Shown here piece by piece: positions 25,847 through 36,976 of a stretch of DNA of 64,000 nucleotides. The stretch lies in assembly GCA_033220425.1 (NCBI GenBank), contig CM065652.1:372001-436000 (forward strand). Direction: 5' to 3'. The stretch's first letter is position 1, and each line of letters begins with the position of its first letter. The stretch is from Lepraria neglecta (lineage: Eukaryota; Ascomycota; Lecanoromycetes; Lecanorales; Stereocaulaceae). The position numbers and the translations under genes were made by a program. Under the pieces are notes generated by a model. The model made no database searches and had not been told where the DNA came from. It was given only the letters and a program-made list of their open reading frames with translations.

Positions 25847-26559
25847 GACCGCGACTGTAAGCCAAACGATCCAGACTTAAGAGGCCAGTGCTTGCTGCTT
25901 ACCCTTCCACGCTTCAAAGAACTCTTCTCAGAGGCTTTTGGGACCACTTTGGAACTCATTTCCAGGGAATAGCAAATCCAATGGACGGAACGGATAAGAA
26001 CAGACGCGTCGGCGATTGGGTCCAGGCTCGGATCGAAGTTCCTGTTCAAGACATGATGTTCCTGGATGTCAAGCCATTGTGCAAAATAGACCTCGTATCC
26101 GCTTTTCGAAGTATGACGAAAGCAGAGAACTTATAAACCGAGGTACTGTGTGTATATTGCGGGATTGGGCTGTTCACACGCATGCGATGGGTTGCTAGAG
26201 AACGAGAGGATTTGCAATGCTAGACGTGTCAATGGCCTGCCCTATCAGATAAGTGTGGTGGGCTATGATAGTCTATTGGATGCGAAATGGCTGGCATGAA
26301 AGACTTGGGAAGGTTGGGATCCGAAGTTGTTCCAGCCGTGCCAAGACATTTCAGACTCGGCACCATCGGGGATCGACAGGAAGGGCGCGGATATCAGGAA
26401 AAATCCCATATATTGACGATGATTAATTCTGGATTTTTGTATTCTACATTGGAATTCCATGTCTATCCGTGGAGCCTGAATTTCTAGAACAGGCAGGAAT
26501 AAAGACTCTACTTTCATAGTGGCCTTTGAGAGTCTCACTCCATCAGCATTCTCAATACC
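25847..26559. other. Divergent intergenic region, kinase / nitronate monooxygenase
   Basis: About 710 bp between two divergent start codons. A YAG acceptor-like site just upstream of the kinase ATG (about 25853-25858 on the minus strand) and an open frame behind it could indicate a spliced 5' UTR. No other gene is supported. Confidence 0.4.
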
Positions 26560-27606
26560 ATGAACTCCGTTCACCCATGGACACGAAGTCCGCTCATAGT
26601 CAACGCTCCAATGCGTCTGATAGCTTTAGCACCAATGGCAGTTGCAGTGGCCCAAGCTGGGGGTTTCGGCTTTCTTGCCGCAGGTACAGATGTTCGTGGT
26701 CTAAAAGCCGAGCTACGAAAAGCAAGGGACTTGGTGCAAAGGACTCCTATCAAGGGATCCGATCCGGATGTTCTCCCAATCGGTGTGGGCTTCAATAATT
26801 GGGGTGTAGACTTAACCACAGCTTTGGAGGCTATGAAAGAGCAAATCCCCGCCGCGGTGTGGTTCTTTGCACCCAAGCGGAACAAAGATCTTATTGAATG
26901 GACGAGCAAGATCAGAGTGTCCAGCAGCGGGAGGACCAAAGTCTGGATCCAAATTGGCACTGTCGCGGATGCCATTGAAGTGGCTAAGACGTGCAGTCCG
27001 GATGTCCTTGTTGTTCAAGGTGCTGATGCTGGGGGTCATGGTCTTGTCCAGGGCGCCGGCATTGTGAGCTTGCTTCCAGAGGTTGCAGATGCCCTAAAAG
27101 AGGCAGAAATGGGTAGCATCCCTCTGATAGCAGCCGGAGGCATCGTCGAAGGCAGGGGTACTGCTGCTTGTCTCGCACTTGGTGCCAGTGGCGTGGTAAT
27201 GGGAACGAGGTTCTTGGCAAGCAAGGAAGCAAACATCGCTAAAGGGTACCAAGACGATGTCTTGAGGACGAGAGATGGTGGGTTGAGTACTGCCAGAACG
27301 AATGTGTATGATACCTTGCGAGGAACTACAGGCTGGCCTGGTAGATATAATGGAAGAGGTATTCTTAACCAAAGTTTCTGGGACGCACACAATGGCAAGA
27401 GTACGGATGAAAATAAGAGATTGTACAACGAGGCTTTGCAAAAGGGCGATGAGGGTTGGGGTGAGGATGGAAGATTAACGGCTTATGCTGGCTCTGGTGT
27501 CGGTTTGGTTAAAGAGGTCAAGTCGGCTCATGAAATCATCGAGGAGGTCAGAGGTAATGCATTGGAGGTCATGTCGAAGATCTCAAAAGCGGGTTCCAAA
27601 TTGTGA
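26560..27606 (+). CDS. Nitronate monooxygenase (2-nitropropane dioxygenase family, 348 aa)
   Basis: An FMN-dependent TIM-barrel enzyme that oxidises alkyl nitronates such as propionate-3-nitronate. Single exon; start at 26560 gives the usual N-terminus (PWTRSPLIVNAPM then AVAQAGGFGFL). Flavin-contact motifs are visible: VVQGADAGGHG with the catalytic-region His, LIAAGGIVEGRGTAACLALGA, and GVVMGTRFLAS. Length matches fungal class I-like NMOs. The product is probably cytosolic or peroxisomal; the C-terminus (SKL-like, ending GSKL) reads as a PTS1-type peroxisomal signal, which is a noteworthy point. The neighbour is a divergent checkpoint kinase, with no pathway link. Confidence 0.92.
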   Translation: MNSVHPWTRSPLIVNAPMRLIALAPMAVAVAQAGGFGFLAAGTDVRGLKAELRKARDLVQRTPIKGSDPDVLPIGVGFNNWGVDLTTALEAMKEQIPAAVWFFAPKRNKDLIEWTSKIRVSSSGRTKVWIQIGTVADAIEVAKTCSPDVLVVQGADAGGHGLVQGAGIVSLLPEVADALKEAEMGSIPLIAAGGIVEGRGTAACLALGASGVVMGTRFLASKEANIAKGYQDDVLRTRDGGLSTARTNVYDTLRGTTGWPGRYNGRGILNQSFWDAHNGKSTDENKRLYNEALQKGDEGWGEDGRLTAYAGSGVGLVKEVKSAHEIIEEVRGNALEVMSKISKAGSKL

Positions 27607-27851
27607 CATATCTAGCCAACAAGCAACTAAGCAGGCCACACGCCCTTCGTCATCCCGTATTCACTGAACGGGAGCGCAGGCTAAAGGCTTGGGTCCGGAC
27701 TCTCGGGTTGAGGATGATGTAGAGCGATTTTGCTCGCGCCAGTGTCTCCAACGTTCGCTTGATAGTCTGACTGTATCCGTTGGAGAGTCATTCTGCTGCG
27801 AGAATTTGAGAAATGACTTGCATGAGAATGCTTCTCACAAGAAACCGCTGA

Positions 27852-28395
27852 TCACGACGCAGCCACCTCAGGGCCTCCACCGCCCGGGATCAGCTATACA
27901 AAGTTAGTCGAAAGTTTTCTAACGAATGTTAAGCGGAACAGCCTACCATGCAGACGTTATTGCCGTTCAATAGGATCTTGGATAGCTTTGTGTTAGATCC
28001 ACTGTAATCGCTAGAACGAAGGTCAGTCTTAGACCATCTCAAGGTAATGTTGCACCCTGAAGCATGCACATACAATTCTGTCACGTCCTCGAGAACCATA
28101 TCTGAGGGGTCTTATTAGCTAGAGGTACACACTAAGGGCGATAGAACTACATACTGACATAGTCATCGAAGCCCAGTAGAGTACCCGCGAACTCTGCAGG
28201 TTCAGAACGTTAGTTAATGCAATGCCTGCCCGTATTTTTGAATGGAAAGGGTCTTCACCTTTGTCTCCCTTCATCACTACCCAGATCCGCGATCCGACAC
28301 ATTTGTCGATCAATTCTGAGGATGGATATTAGTCGATCTAAGTACATGTGTTCGCATGCCTATGACCTACCTAGTGGCAGCAGCTGAGACGCCAT
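27852..28395 (-). CDS. LSM5: LSM5, U6 snRNA-associated Sm-like protein (84 aa, six exons)
   Basis: A subunit of the Lsm1-7 and Lsm2-8 rings, which bind mRNA 3' ends in decay and the U6 3' tail in splicing. Exons 28371-28395, 28259-28315, 28155-28193, 28074-28101, 27947-28010 and 27852-27893 add to exactly 85 codons. The spliced product carries the Sm1 motif ([20 protein letters not shown], then FAGTLLGFDDYVNMVLEDV) and the Sm2 motif (ILLNGNNVCMLIPGG). It is assembled wholly from phase and splice sites, because no single exon is long enough to stand out. All introns are GT-AG and 53-69 nt. The start codon is 265 bp from the divergent exonuclease gene. Confidence 0.93.
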
Positions 28396-28660
28396 GGTAA
28401 ATTTGGGAGGTAGTACCTTGTTAACAATACAACAGAAGACGTTTTTGACATGTCGCGGGAGGACTAAAGTCTTGGCATTAGAATGCGGGAGCTAGCAACG
28501 CGTTCCAGGCTCTTCTCCGCCAATCCATCTAACGTCCCCACCATTCGCCTTCGAAGCTATCGACACACGTTCTCTTGACATCATTGGGTGCCCAGAGGCC
28601 ACTCAATGAGTCACAGAGCCCTATGGGCTTAATGCTGATGGAGGTTAGTGTTTACACGCC
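28396..28660. promoter_or_regulatory. Shared 265-bp divergent promoter region
   Basis: It separates the start codons of LSM5 (minus) and the exonuclease gene (plus). No specific factor site is recognised. Confidence 0.45.
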
Positions 28661-31600
28661 ATGCTTCCGCAACACAGGCTCTTCGTGAACCTGGGGAGCC
28701 GTTCCTGCAGTGCTGTAGGTCCGTTTCTCAAGATGAGCAGCAGCACAGGTCAAGACGAGACTACGTGGATGGGGAATGGAGCTAGACCGAGCGTCGGCAT
28801 ACCTAGGTGAGCACAGCTACAGTTGCAGCGGAGAAAGTGATATTGACAAAGGCACACAGTCCGAAGACACGACAGGACCGCACTTGGAAGTCAACACAGG
28901 GGATCTGTTTCGGGGACGTGAACGACAGGACCTGGATCCCACCTAATGTTATCCGATTCTCTCCCAGACCATCACCTCGAATTCACAGCGGAGATGACGC
29001 TAGGAAGCTCTCTACATCCACACGAAGAAGGATTTCCGATACTTCAAGCCCAAGCGCGATGGAAAATACTTCGAGTGAGCGTGCTTATTATCTTGGACGA
29101 GATGAACTCCTCGCGAAAGCATCCACCTTTGAAGCGCCAGAGGTCCAGAATCTGCTTCACAGCGAGCTGGGTACACCGAGACCGGTGATGGAGCTGAGGC
29201 AAGAGCTGGAGTCAAGACTGGCCGAGTCACCTCGAATCAGAATCGTTGCACCGAATAATTCGTTTATTAGAAGAGTCAGAACAGGACCAGAACTTCCTGG
29301 GAATGGTTCCGTTTCCGGTGCATCTCGTGCGCCGACCCTATCTCCAGGTGAGGTAGATTTACCTATACGTCCAACATCAACGGCAGGGCCAGATCAGAAC
29401 GTGGACTCAAGATCCGCCCAACCTAAGGCAAAACTATCAAGGGAAATGAAAATACCACTGTACCCCAGTGTTAGACAACGAACAATCAAGTCAACTAAAA
29501 CCCAAATCATTGGTAGGAATCCGTCAAGAGCTCTTCTTTCTAACGGTGTCTCCAGACCTAAGCGCAGGATGAAGGATCCAATTATCATCTCTGGCTACGC
29601 CACCGTTAACACAAGTTTTCGCACAAATGAAGCGAGGCACATCAAAAAAGTCCAGCAAAGTCTTCTCGATCTTATGCTTGAAATAGATCGGCTGCTGAGA
29701 GGAAAGTTTGCATTACCTGAAATGGCATTAAAGTTACGAGACTTGCAAAACGAAATCGGGTTTCATGAAGATGCACTTAATGGACACTTCCATTCGTATC
29801 GGGTCACAAGAGCTTTTTTTGATAATATGTCTTCCCCCCGGCCTGGATACAACATAAACTGGGCAATTTGCGATCTCGAGAGGCATCTCATTCGGGAACC
29901 TTTTTGCTCCTTCCAAGAATCCCAGAATCGCCTGTGGCGAGCCATCCGCTCCCTAGTGTCGTTCAGGATATTCCGAATACGAGCGCTAGTCCCCGACAGG
30001 GAACAACGAAGTCAAAAGCGCGCCCTCTTCAGATGGCTTGACCTCTCATCTCGAGTCACTAATGAACTTCCAGGGTTCGATTCATGTCTTGAACTTGTAA
30101 CGCAAAGGCTCGAATCTCAGTACCCCAATGCAGATGCTCGTGCCTTGGTTCGGCATTTCCTTATATCATCAGATATGGTGATGACCAGATTACGCAGCCT
30201 CGAGCACCTCTGGCTGAGAAACGGCATGGTCACCGCAGCAGGGGTCCAGCAGTCTCGCGATGGGATGTGGAGACGAGCAATGTTGCGTTGGAGGAAAGTC
30301 CACAATGGTCACGTCAGCGTGCTTCAAGGGCTGGCTAGTTGGTTTGCATTGAGCTTACTCGAATGCTCACAGCCGTCGAAACAACCTCAGAATCTACCGG
30401 CGCGCTCTCAAACAGATTTAGCAGAACTCAAGTCAAATTATGAGCATCTTCTTATGCAGAGGACGTCAGCATTACTCAAGGAACTAAGGTGGGGTAGAAG
30501 GTTGCCCCAACATTTTGAGGATATCATCGCCGGGAAAGTAGAAGTTGATGTGACAAAGGACGTTCTACGCATGAATCAAGAACCCATGCCGCGAGGTGCC
30601 GAATCTGCTATCGGTAGCGAGGAGCAGACAGCAGAAGCCCAGGAAGAGTGGGTTGATGAGCTGTCTCACTCTTACCCAACAAGTCAAAGCATGAACTTCC
30701 TCGAAGAGATGAACACGAAATTGAAGAAGTTGACCGAGTTCATCGACCAGACGATCGCTGTACAGGCGGAGAATGGCTCAGCAAACAGTATCCAAGCGGG
30801 ACGTCTTACCAAAACACTGTCAAAAAGCCAGCGAGAGCACCAGCGAGTCAGATTCAATAAGCTCAGACTCAAGACTATGACCTCTGCCTTGACTGATAAA
30901 GAAAGATCTGTGTTTGACGCATATGTTAAAGAGCACCGTTGGGCGACCAAAGATGGACGACATCTACTCAAGTTGAAGCTGCACCACCAAATACAGCTTC
31001 ACGTGTTTTCGGATATCACCTATGACAATCTAAATCTTATCATAGAAAGGGAGATACTCAAACGTCATTCGAAAGTAACAAAGGCCGAGAGGGAGCCGGT
31101 GTACAAAGCTATGAGGAGAGCATGGTCGAGCTTGCTTCTCGAAGCTCAGGAGTATCCAGTCCTTGATCATGAGACCGCGGACAGAATCTTCAAAAAGTGG
31201 TTGTTAGAACATGACGAGCAACTGCTCGCTCAAGTCAGACCTGAAGGTAGCTCGAAACCACGAGCTGGTGCTGAACAGGCCTTGGGGCGCGTTAGAGAAG
31301 ACCACGACAGGGACCCGGTTTCCAGTGGTACGCTTGATCATTCTTCAGCCAGTGGCTTGAACTTCCAACCGTCGCAGCAACTAGCATATCCCGATTTGTC
31401 GACGGCCGGATGTCTCGCTGAGCGTGAGCCCCTCTATCCTGTCCTCGACGTATCACAATCTACCTGTGGAATTGAGGGTCCCAGGACAATCGAAAAGGGT
31501 CGATCACCGCTAGGAGACAATTGTGGAAGCCCTCCTCCACCAGACGATGCACCGTTCTGTACCCCTCTTGGTTTTCACATCCCAAAAGCTAAGCTCCAAC

Positions 31601-33089
31601 AAGCTATGGATGCTGAACCCACCAGCGTTGGGGCTTACTGGCAGTATACTCTGTATCAGGGTCCTGAGGGTGATAAAGACAAGGTCAAAGTACACTACTG
31701 CAAGAGCAAGGACGCCACTGAACGAATATGTCAGCTCTTCCTCGATGAAGAAGTCATAGGCTTTGACATTGAGTGGAAGATGAACGCATCGGCCACCGAC
31801 GGCGTCAAGAAGAATGTTGCCCTCGTCCAAGTGGCAAGTGAGGAACGCATAGCTTTGTTCCACATCGCTCGATATCCCAATGCCGTTACTGTGGATGATT
31901 TTGTTGCTCCAACGTTCAAGAGAATCATGGAATCTCCCAACGTATCCAAAGTTGGTGTTTCTGTCAAAGGGGACTGCACCAGACTCAGGAAGTTCATGAA
32001 CATTGAGTCTCGTGGGATCTTCGAGCTCAGCCATCTCTACAAATTGGTCAAATTCTCGTCCGGAGATGTGAAGAAGATTAACAAGGTGATGGTCAACCTC
32101 GCGCAGCAGGTCCAGGAGCATCTACAACTTCCTCTTTGGAAAGGTGAGTTGCGTTTGAGTGATTGGAGCCAAGACCTGAACTACCAGCAAATTCAATGTA
32201 AGCTATCTGAGGCGCCTTTGTCTGGATCTAGTATACTAATTTTTGCTTAGATGCTGCATCAGACTCATACGCCGGCTTCCAGCTCTACCACATCCTTGAA
32301 TCAAAGCGAAAGGCTCTGGACCCTACACCTCCTCGTCCTGCCCATGCTGAATTAAACCTTCCAATCCGCCTTGCAAATGGACAAACAGTAACAACATATG
32401 AGGAAGCACCGGAGACCGCTGAGGAATCTAGCGTAGGTGCTGAGCCCGATCCACCCATCCCCATGGAAGAACTGGCCCGTGATTTCTTGAACATAGAGGT
32501 CGAAGATCCGTCGCCAAAAGGTTCTACCCTCGGGCCGTCTGCGAAAGCTACCACTAAAAAGCAAACCAAAGCTCACCAATTGTCAAAAACCTCCTCGACC
32601 TCCTCAGCTCCCGCCTCTGCGAACTCGTCTTCCGCTCCCCCTGCATCTAACAAACCTCTCCACCCCAACGTTATCGAAGCAAACGCCTGGGCCACAAAAC
32701 ACATGAATAGCCTCCCCGCCGACCGCAAACCCGTCGCTAAACTAGCGGATCTGCGCGCCTACCATCTCTGGTACCATCAAGAATTGGAGATAACTCAAAT
32801 CGCGAGTCGTTTACGCGATCATCCGTTAGCAATCAGCACTGTAGCGGGCTACATTCTGCGTGCAATACAGGCCGAGCACTTGCCTTTTCCGAGAAAGCGC
32901 GTTTGGGCTTTGGTCCCTGATGTGCATAGATCTTTTAGAATGGTTTATAAGGCTATGATTGTAAAGAGGCTAAAAGAAGAGGAGAGAGCGAAGGACAACG
33001 AGGCTTTGGGAGATACAGAGGGGGGTGGAAGACTCAGGGACGGCGGCAGCAATGAAGGAGGTGGTGGCAGTCAGTGTTCTGGAGCATAG
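28661..33089 (+). CDS. DEDDy 3'-5' exonuclease (WRN-type) with C-terminal HTH domain (1440 aa)
   Basis: Exons 28661-28806, 28860-32197 and 32251-33089 add to exactly 1441 codons. The N-terminal exon encodes MLPQHRLFVNLGSRSCSAVG, which could be a mitochondrial presequence. About 830 residues of largely helical, family-unknown sequence follow. The exonuclease domain lies at about residues 1010-1190: Exo I GFDIEWK (D, E), Exo II VSVKGDCTRL (D), Exo III YAASDSYAGFQLY (Y, D; made across the last splice). This is the DEDDy arrangement of WRN/EXD2-type nucleases. After an acidic and Ser-rich linker comes a helix-turn-helix region (ADLRAYHLWYHQELEITQIA, then LAISTVAGYILRAI) resembling the HTH_40 domain attached to RecQ helicases. 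No helicase domain is present. Confidence 0.85.
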
Positions 33090-34044
33090 TCGCTATGTGT
33101 TCCAGTACGGAAACATCGAGGAGACAGGCCTGCATGCTTTTGGAGTGTTACGAAGTCATGACCCCCAATGTCGGTTTGTCATATACTACCCAGAAGTGCT
33201 CTTGGTAATAACAAAATAAAATGAGACATGTACAGTATCTATTGAACACATGAAGCATCTAGCACCCACCCTTCTTCAAGTTCCTTCAGCTTGGTTGTGG
33301 TTAGATGATCTTCAATCGATATTAACTTCAAGCATGAGAAAATTCTCTCCCAGGAGAACGCAGAAACGTGGAGATGGGCGTAGGAGACTGTGTCGAGTCA
33401 TTGACGGCTCTTTGTATGGATGACTGCACTCCGCTTTGGTGGTGCACTTTTTGCGATGCTGCGCCTTTCCCGCATGCGCCTTTGAGAGTGTCCTCGGTGG
33501 AGGGAGTCCTTTGGTAGAGGAACTCCTTTAGGGGAGAAGCTCCTCCAGTGAGAGTGCTTTTCGTGGAGGCGCGCTCTTGCGGGGAGCGCTTGGGTCTTGT
33601 GCCCGTCGAGGCTGCCTTGGAGCTGCACCTTTTTAGCACAGCGCCTTTGAATGGTGCATCCCTGGACGTCGCGGTCTCTGGTAACATAACATATTCTGCT
33701 AATCCGCCCCCATTGGCAATTGGCAATAAGGCTAGTAATGAACAGACCCATCTACCCAGTCCACCTCATTCCCCCACTCAGCATCCACCCCCTTCACCTC
33801 CCCTACCACAAAAGTGCCTCCAACCAAACCCTCTCTTCCTCTCCCTCATGCACATGACTCACCTCGAACTTAGCAACCCTACAATACCTCATCTCTCCAT
33901 AAAGAATCCTCCAGCCCCGTGACCGTATTCCTAGAGGACTCGCATTAAAAGCCAGTCTCAGACAGAATGGTTTCGGCCTAACCCCCGAATCTCTGCTCAT
34001 TCATTTCACTAATTCCTCTACCAAAACTCGTCTAAGCTGGTAGA
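33090..34044. other. Intergenic with short degenerate minisatellite
   Basis: No gene is supported. The open frames on both strands at 33328-33726 are produced by the repeat at 33435-33665. The remainder is unremarkable. Confidence 0.5.
33435..33665. repeat. Degenerate minisatellite, about 15-18 bp units
   Basis: Units such as GCGCCTTTCCCGCAT, GCGCCTTTGAGAGTG, GTCCTTTGGTAGAGG and AACTCCTTTAGGGGA follow one another, with the core (G/A)(C/A)(G/T)CCTTT recurring and later units drifting. Many units can pair with neighbours (for example GGAGTCC with GGAACTCC), so the array could form imperfect hairpins. Confidence 0.55.
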
Positions 34045-36976
34045 TTATACGACCATGACAAACAACGTCGTACTTGTTACTATCCCAACAGCTGTCCATA
34101 ACACTAAATAGTCTTTCAGACCTCCAACCTTGCCTTCGGAAGCCTGCACCGTTCTAGTAGTACCGTTTCCAGTCTCCACTGTCGAGTTGGCCCGTACCGG
34201 AGAAGGAATATCTGTAGAAAACGGTCCTTGAGATTCAAGCCCCCTCCCAATTATTAGCCCGCCCAGACTTAGGCCAGGACCCTCAAGCGTAATTGTCTTC
34301 GAACCTACTACAAGTTTCCCTGAGTTTTCGAATGATATCAGTGTTCCGTCGATAGTCATGGGCGGTGGCCCTCGAGATATAGTGGTTCCGCCAGAGATTA
34401 TGAGGGGGCTGGAACGGCTGTGATCACCTGCCCGGCGGTCGTTGTACTCAGCAGATTCGGATCATTGGTTGCGAGAGAAAAGGATTGGGTTCCAACAAGG
34501 AGGATAGATGAGTCAAGGTATATTGGCACACCGGATACTGTGATGGGCGGTGCATGGACCGTAAGGGTGATGCCAGCAACAGAAATCCCGTTGGAGAGTA
34601 GCTGAATCATTCAAATTGACGACTCGGTTTTTCATTGGTGGGATGGGACGTGAGGGAGAGATGGTAGACATAGCGGGCATGGTACCACCGAAGATGGCGT
34701 TGTTCGACGTGTCCACTGATATCGCAATGCCTCCAACGGTGGTTCGAGGACCTTCAGCAACCAGATTTGAGACACTCTCAGGTGCTGGGCCAGACATAGG
34801 CTCAGTTTGGCTACCAATATTGATTCCAGTGCTTTCGTCAACAGAAGAAATAGTCATTGGCCAGCTGTCATAGTCGAGTTTCGAACCGTCGACATAGACG
34901 CCAGATGAGCCAGCTGCCGCAACATGGCCTGCGGCTGCGCTAATCGTTTGTTTAGAGGTTTGACTGTCACCAGGTAACACGATTGAATTCTCGGAAGGTG
35001 ATAAACCCACTGTTGAAGTAACTGTTTGCTTTGGGTCATCTGATGACTGAGTCGCAGATGGTTCCCTTGCCTCTTCTGACATATGCTCGTTCTGATGAGT
35101 ACTAAATTGCTGGTTCTGAGCAGGCGTTGGCTTGAACGGATGCCTCTGCGAACTGGGAGCAGGGGCGCTCTCCTTTGGGCCACCTTCTGCCTGGGTCGAT
35201 CCACCCTATTTTATTATTATGGGATCTTCAGACCGAGTATTCACGGCCGATCCCGTCTGTTCGTTATCTGTTGTTGAAGGTGCCGTAGCTTCTGGCTGAG
35301 GTAATTTTGGTGCCTGCCCAGGTGTAGGTGTCGCTTCTGGGCCAGTCAGCGTCTGCCTGGCCGCAGGATCTGCAGTGGGATCCGGATTGCCACAAGTAAC
35401 ATCAGGGACCATCGACGCTGCTGGCACCAAAGTACTCGGCGGGTCGATCCCTGTAAAAAATAGTTGTGCGCAGTTGGTGAACCATGTTGCAAGCTCTACC
35501 ACTTGGTTTGGGATGGCGATGAGAGGGCGATATGGCTCGCCGGCCTCTGGTTTGTACCAATTCTCTTCCTATATAGAACGATGTTAGCTACACACAGATA
35601 CAGCTAAGAATGAGTGATTTGTACCATGACTTGTTGAGGTGGGCAAGGTAGATCGTTGAAATCGAACCGCCTCGTTGATAAGCCCGAGTCACCTTGAAGC
35701 AGAGGTCCTGCAATCAATGACAAATCTCCAGGCGAGAAAGTGAGCAATGTGGTTGAGATGTCGGTACCTCCGCAAGACTCCATCGCCTCGATAATGTAGA
35801 AATTGGCCTATTGGATGGAGAAGTACTAGCAGAATGGTCAAGAATATCCGGCACGACCTTTACGATGGCTAATGACTTACAACGTAAAGCCTCCTGACAC
35901 CACAGTGCTCACGGGATACCCACGGTTCTGGGTGATAATAGACGGAATGATCAAAGAGTGACCTCGTGCTCGAATGGATGCAGGAATTGCATGAACTGAG
36001 CTTTGAGCTAAAGACTCTGTGACACACGCTAGTGGAGACCAAGGGTTCAATAGAGACTGTCTAAAGGTTAGTGAGCCGTGAGTCGCGATTCGAGCCATCG
36101 TTATGATCGATTCGATGGTTGAGAAGGATTGTACTGGGATCCCACCACCGTCGGTGTGTCTGATTGTAACGACTGTATATTTGGCAGTACAACCCCAGTT
36201 GGTTTCTGTCAGCGTCGGGTATGTAATATTTGTGGCACCGTAGTCCAGAGGCTTGACGCTATCCCCGATAATAGTTAGACAAGACGTATTTGCATCCGGA
36301 TCTGGCCAGTAATATACGTCAACGTCACCTGCGTCAAGGTAGCAAGTACCACAGCAAGAACCGGGGTTAGTTGTAGAATTACAGAATTCTTCAAAGGAAA
36401 AAGTGGGTCTCCGAGGGACGTTTCGAATACATTTGTTTCGGTGATACACTGTTGTGATCTCATCCAACTCTTTATCTTCTCGAATTCTGTCAATCTACTC
36501 AGAGGGTTGTTTGCACTGCAGTTGCCGTCGGTTAGATCCACAAAGCAGGAATTCTCGAAGAGCCGCCATCCAGTACTTAAGGTGAATTCTCTTATTGCCA
36601 ATGTGGTGTTTCCCGAGCAGGTGTCGTCCTACAGCAAGCACTGATCACTTAGACCATTTACCGTTGCCCCGTCCATGGTTTCATTGCTACCGTTAAGCGA
36701 ACACTAGGACTGTGTGATCGGACATATTGCTGGTGGAATCCAACCCTCACGGGGAAAGGTAGCTTGGTTGCTGCCGTTCGTCGGCATCGGAAAAGGGGTT
36801 GACGACGTGCCTGGAGATGCCGCCGATGAAAGTATAAAGGTACTTACCCATAGAGATCCAGAGGCCTGAATGACATGGCCTCGGAAGTTCTGGCGAAACC
36901 TTAAAAGAGGAAGAAGCTCTAAGAGAGCAAGCCAAAGTATCATTGTCAAGCTTTTGAATTCTGGGAAAGGGAACAA
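34045..36976 (-). pseudogene. Cell-surface glycoprotein gene, multi-exon, decayed
   Basis: Blocks read in order on the minus strand. First comes a signal-peptide-like start (MILWLALLELLPLLRF, near 36940). A Cys-rich ectodomain follows (SGNTTLAIREFTLSTGWRL; FEEFCNSTTNPGSCCGTCYL; DAGDVDVYYWPDPDANTSC), then PPQQVM joined by an intron to EENWYKPEAGEPYRPLIA, then FFTGIDPPSTLVPAAS. After a Pro/Thr/Gln-rich stretch come repeats of the type GxxLTVxxPPITVSGVPIYL...LLVGTQSFSL, and last a C-terminal hydrophobic segment (LKDYLVLWTAVGIVTSTTLFV) with many N-x-S/T sites. This is a conserved layout of fungal wall or plasma-membrane proteins of unknown function. Several in-frame stops and frame changes interrupt it, including near the signal-peptide end, in the P/T-rich stretch and in the repeats, so I call it a pseudogene. 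It could be active only if I have missed introns. Confidence 0.6.

Noticed and set aside
33328-33726. 132-codon minus-strand ORF with repeated Lys/Ser motifs
   Set aside because: It is produced by the minisatellite, which is open in several frames.
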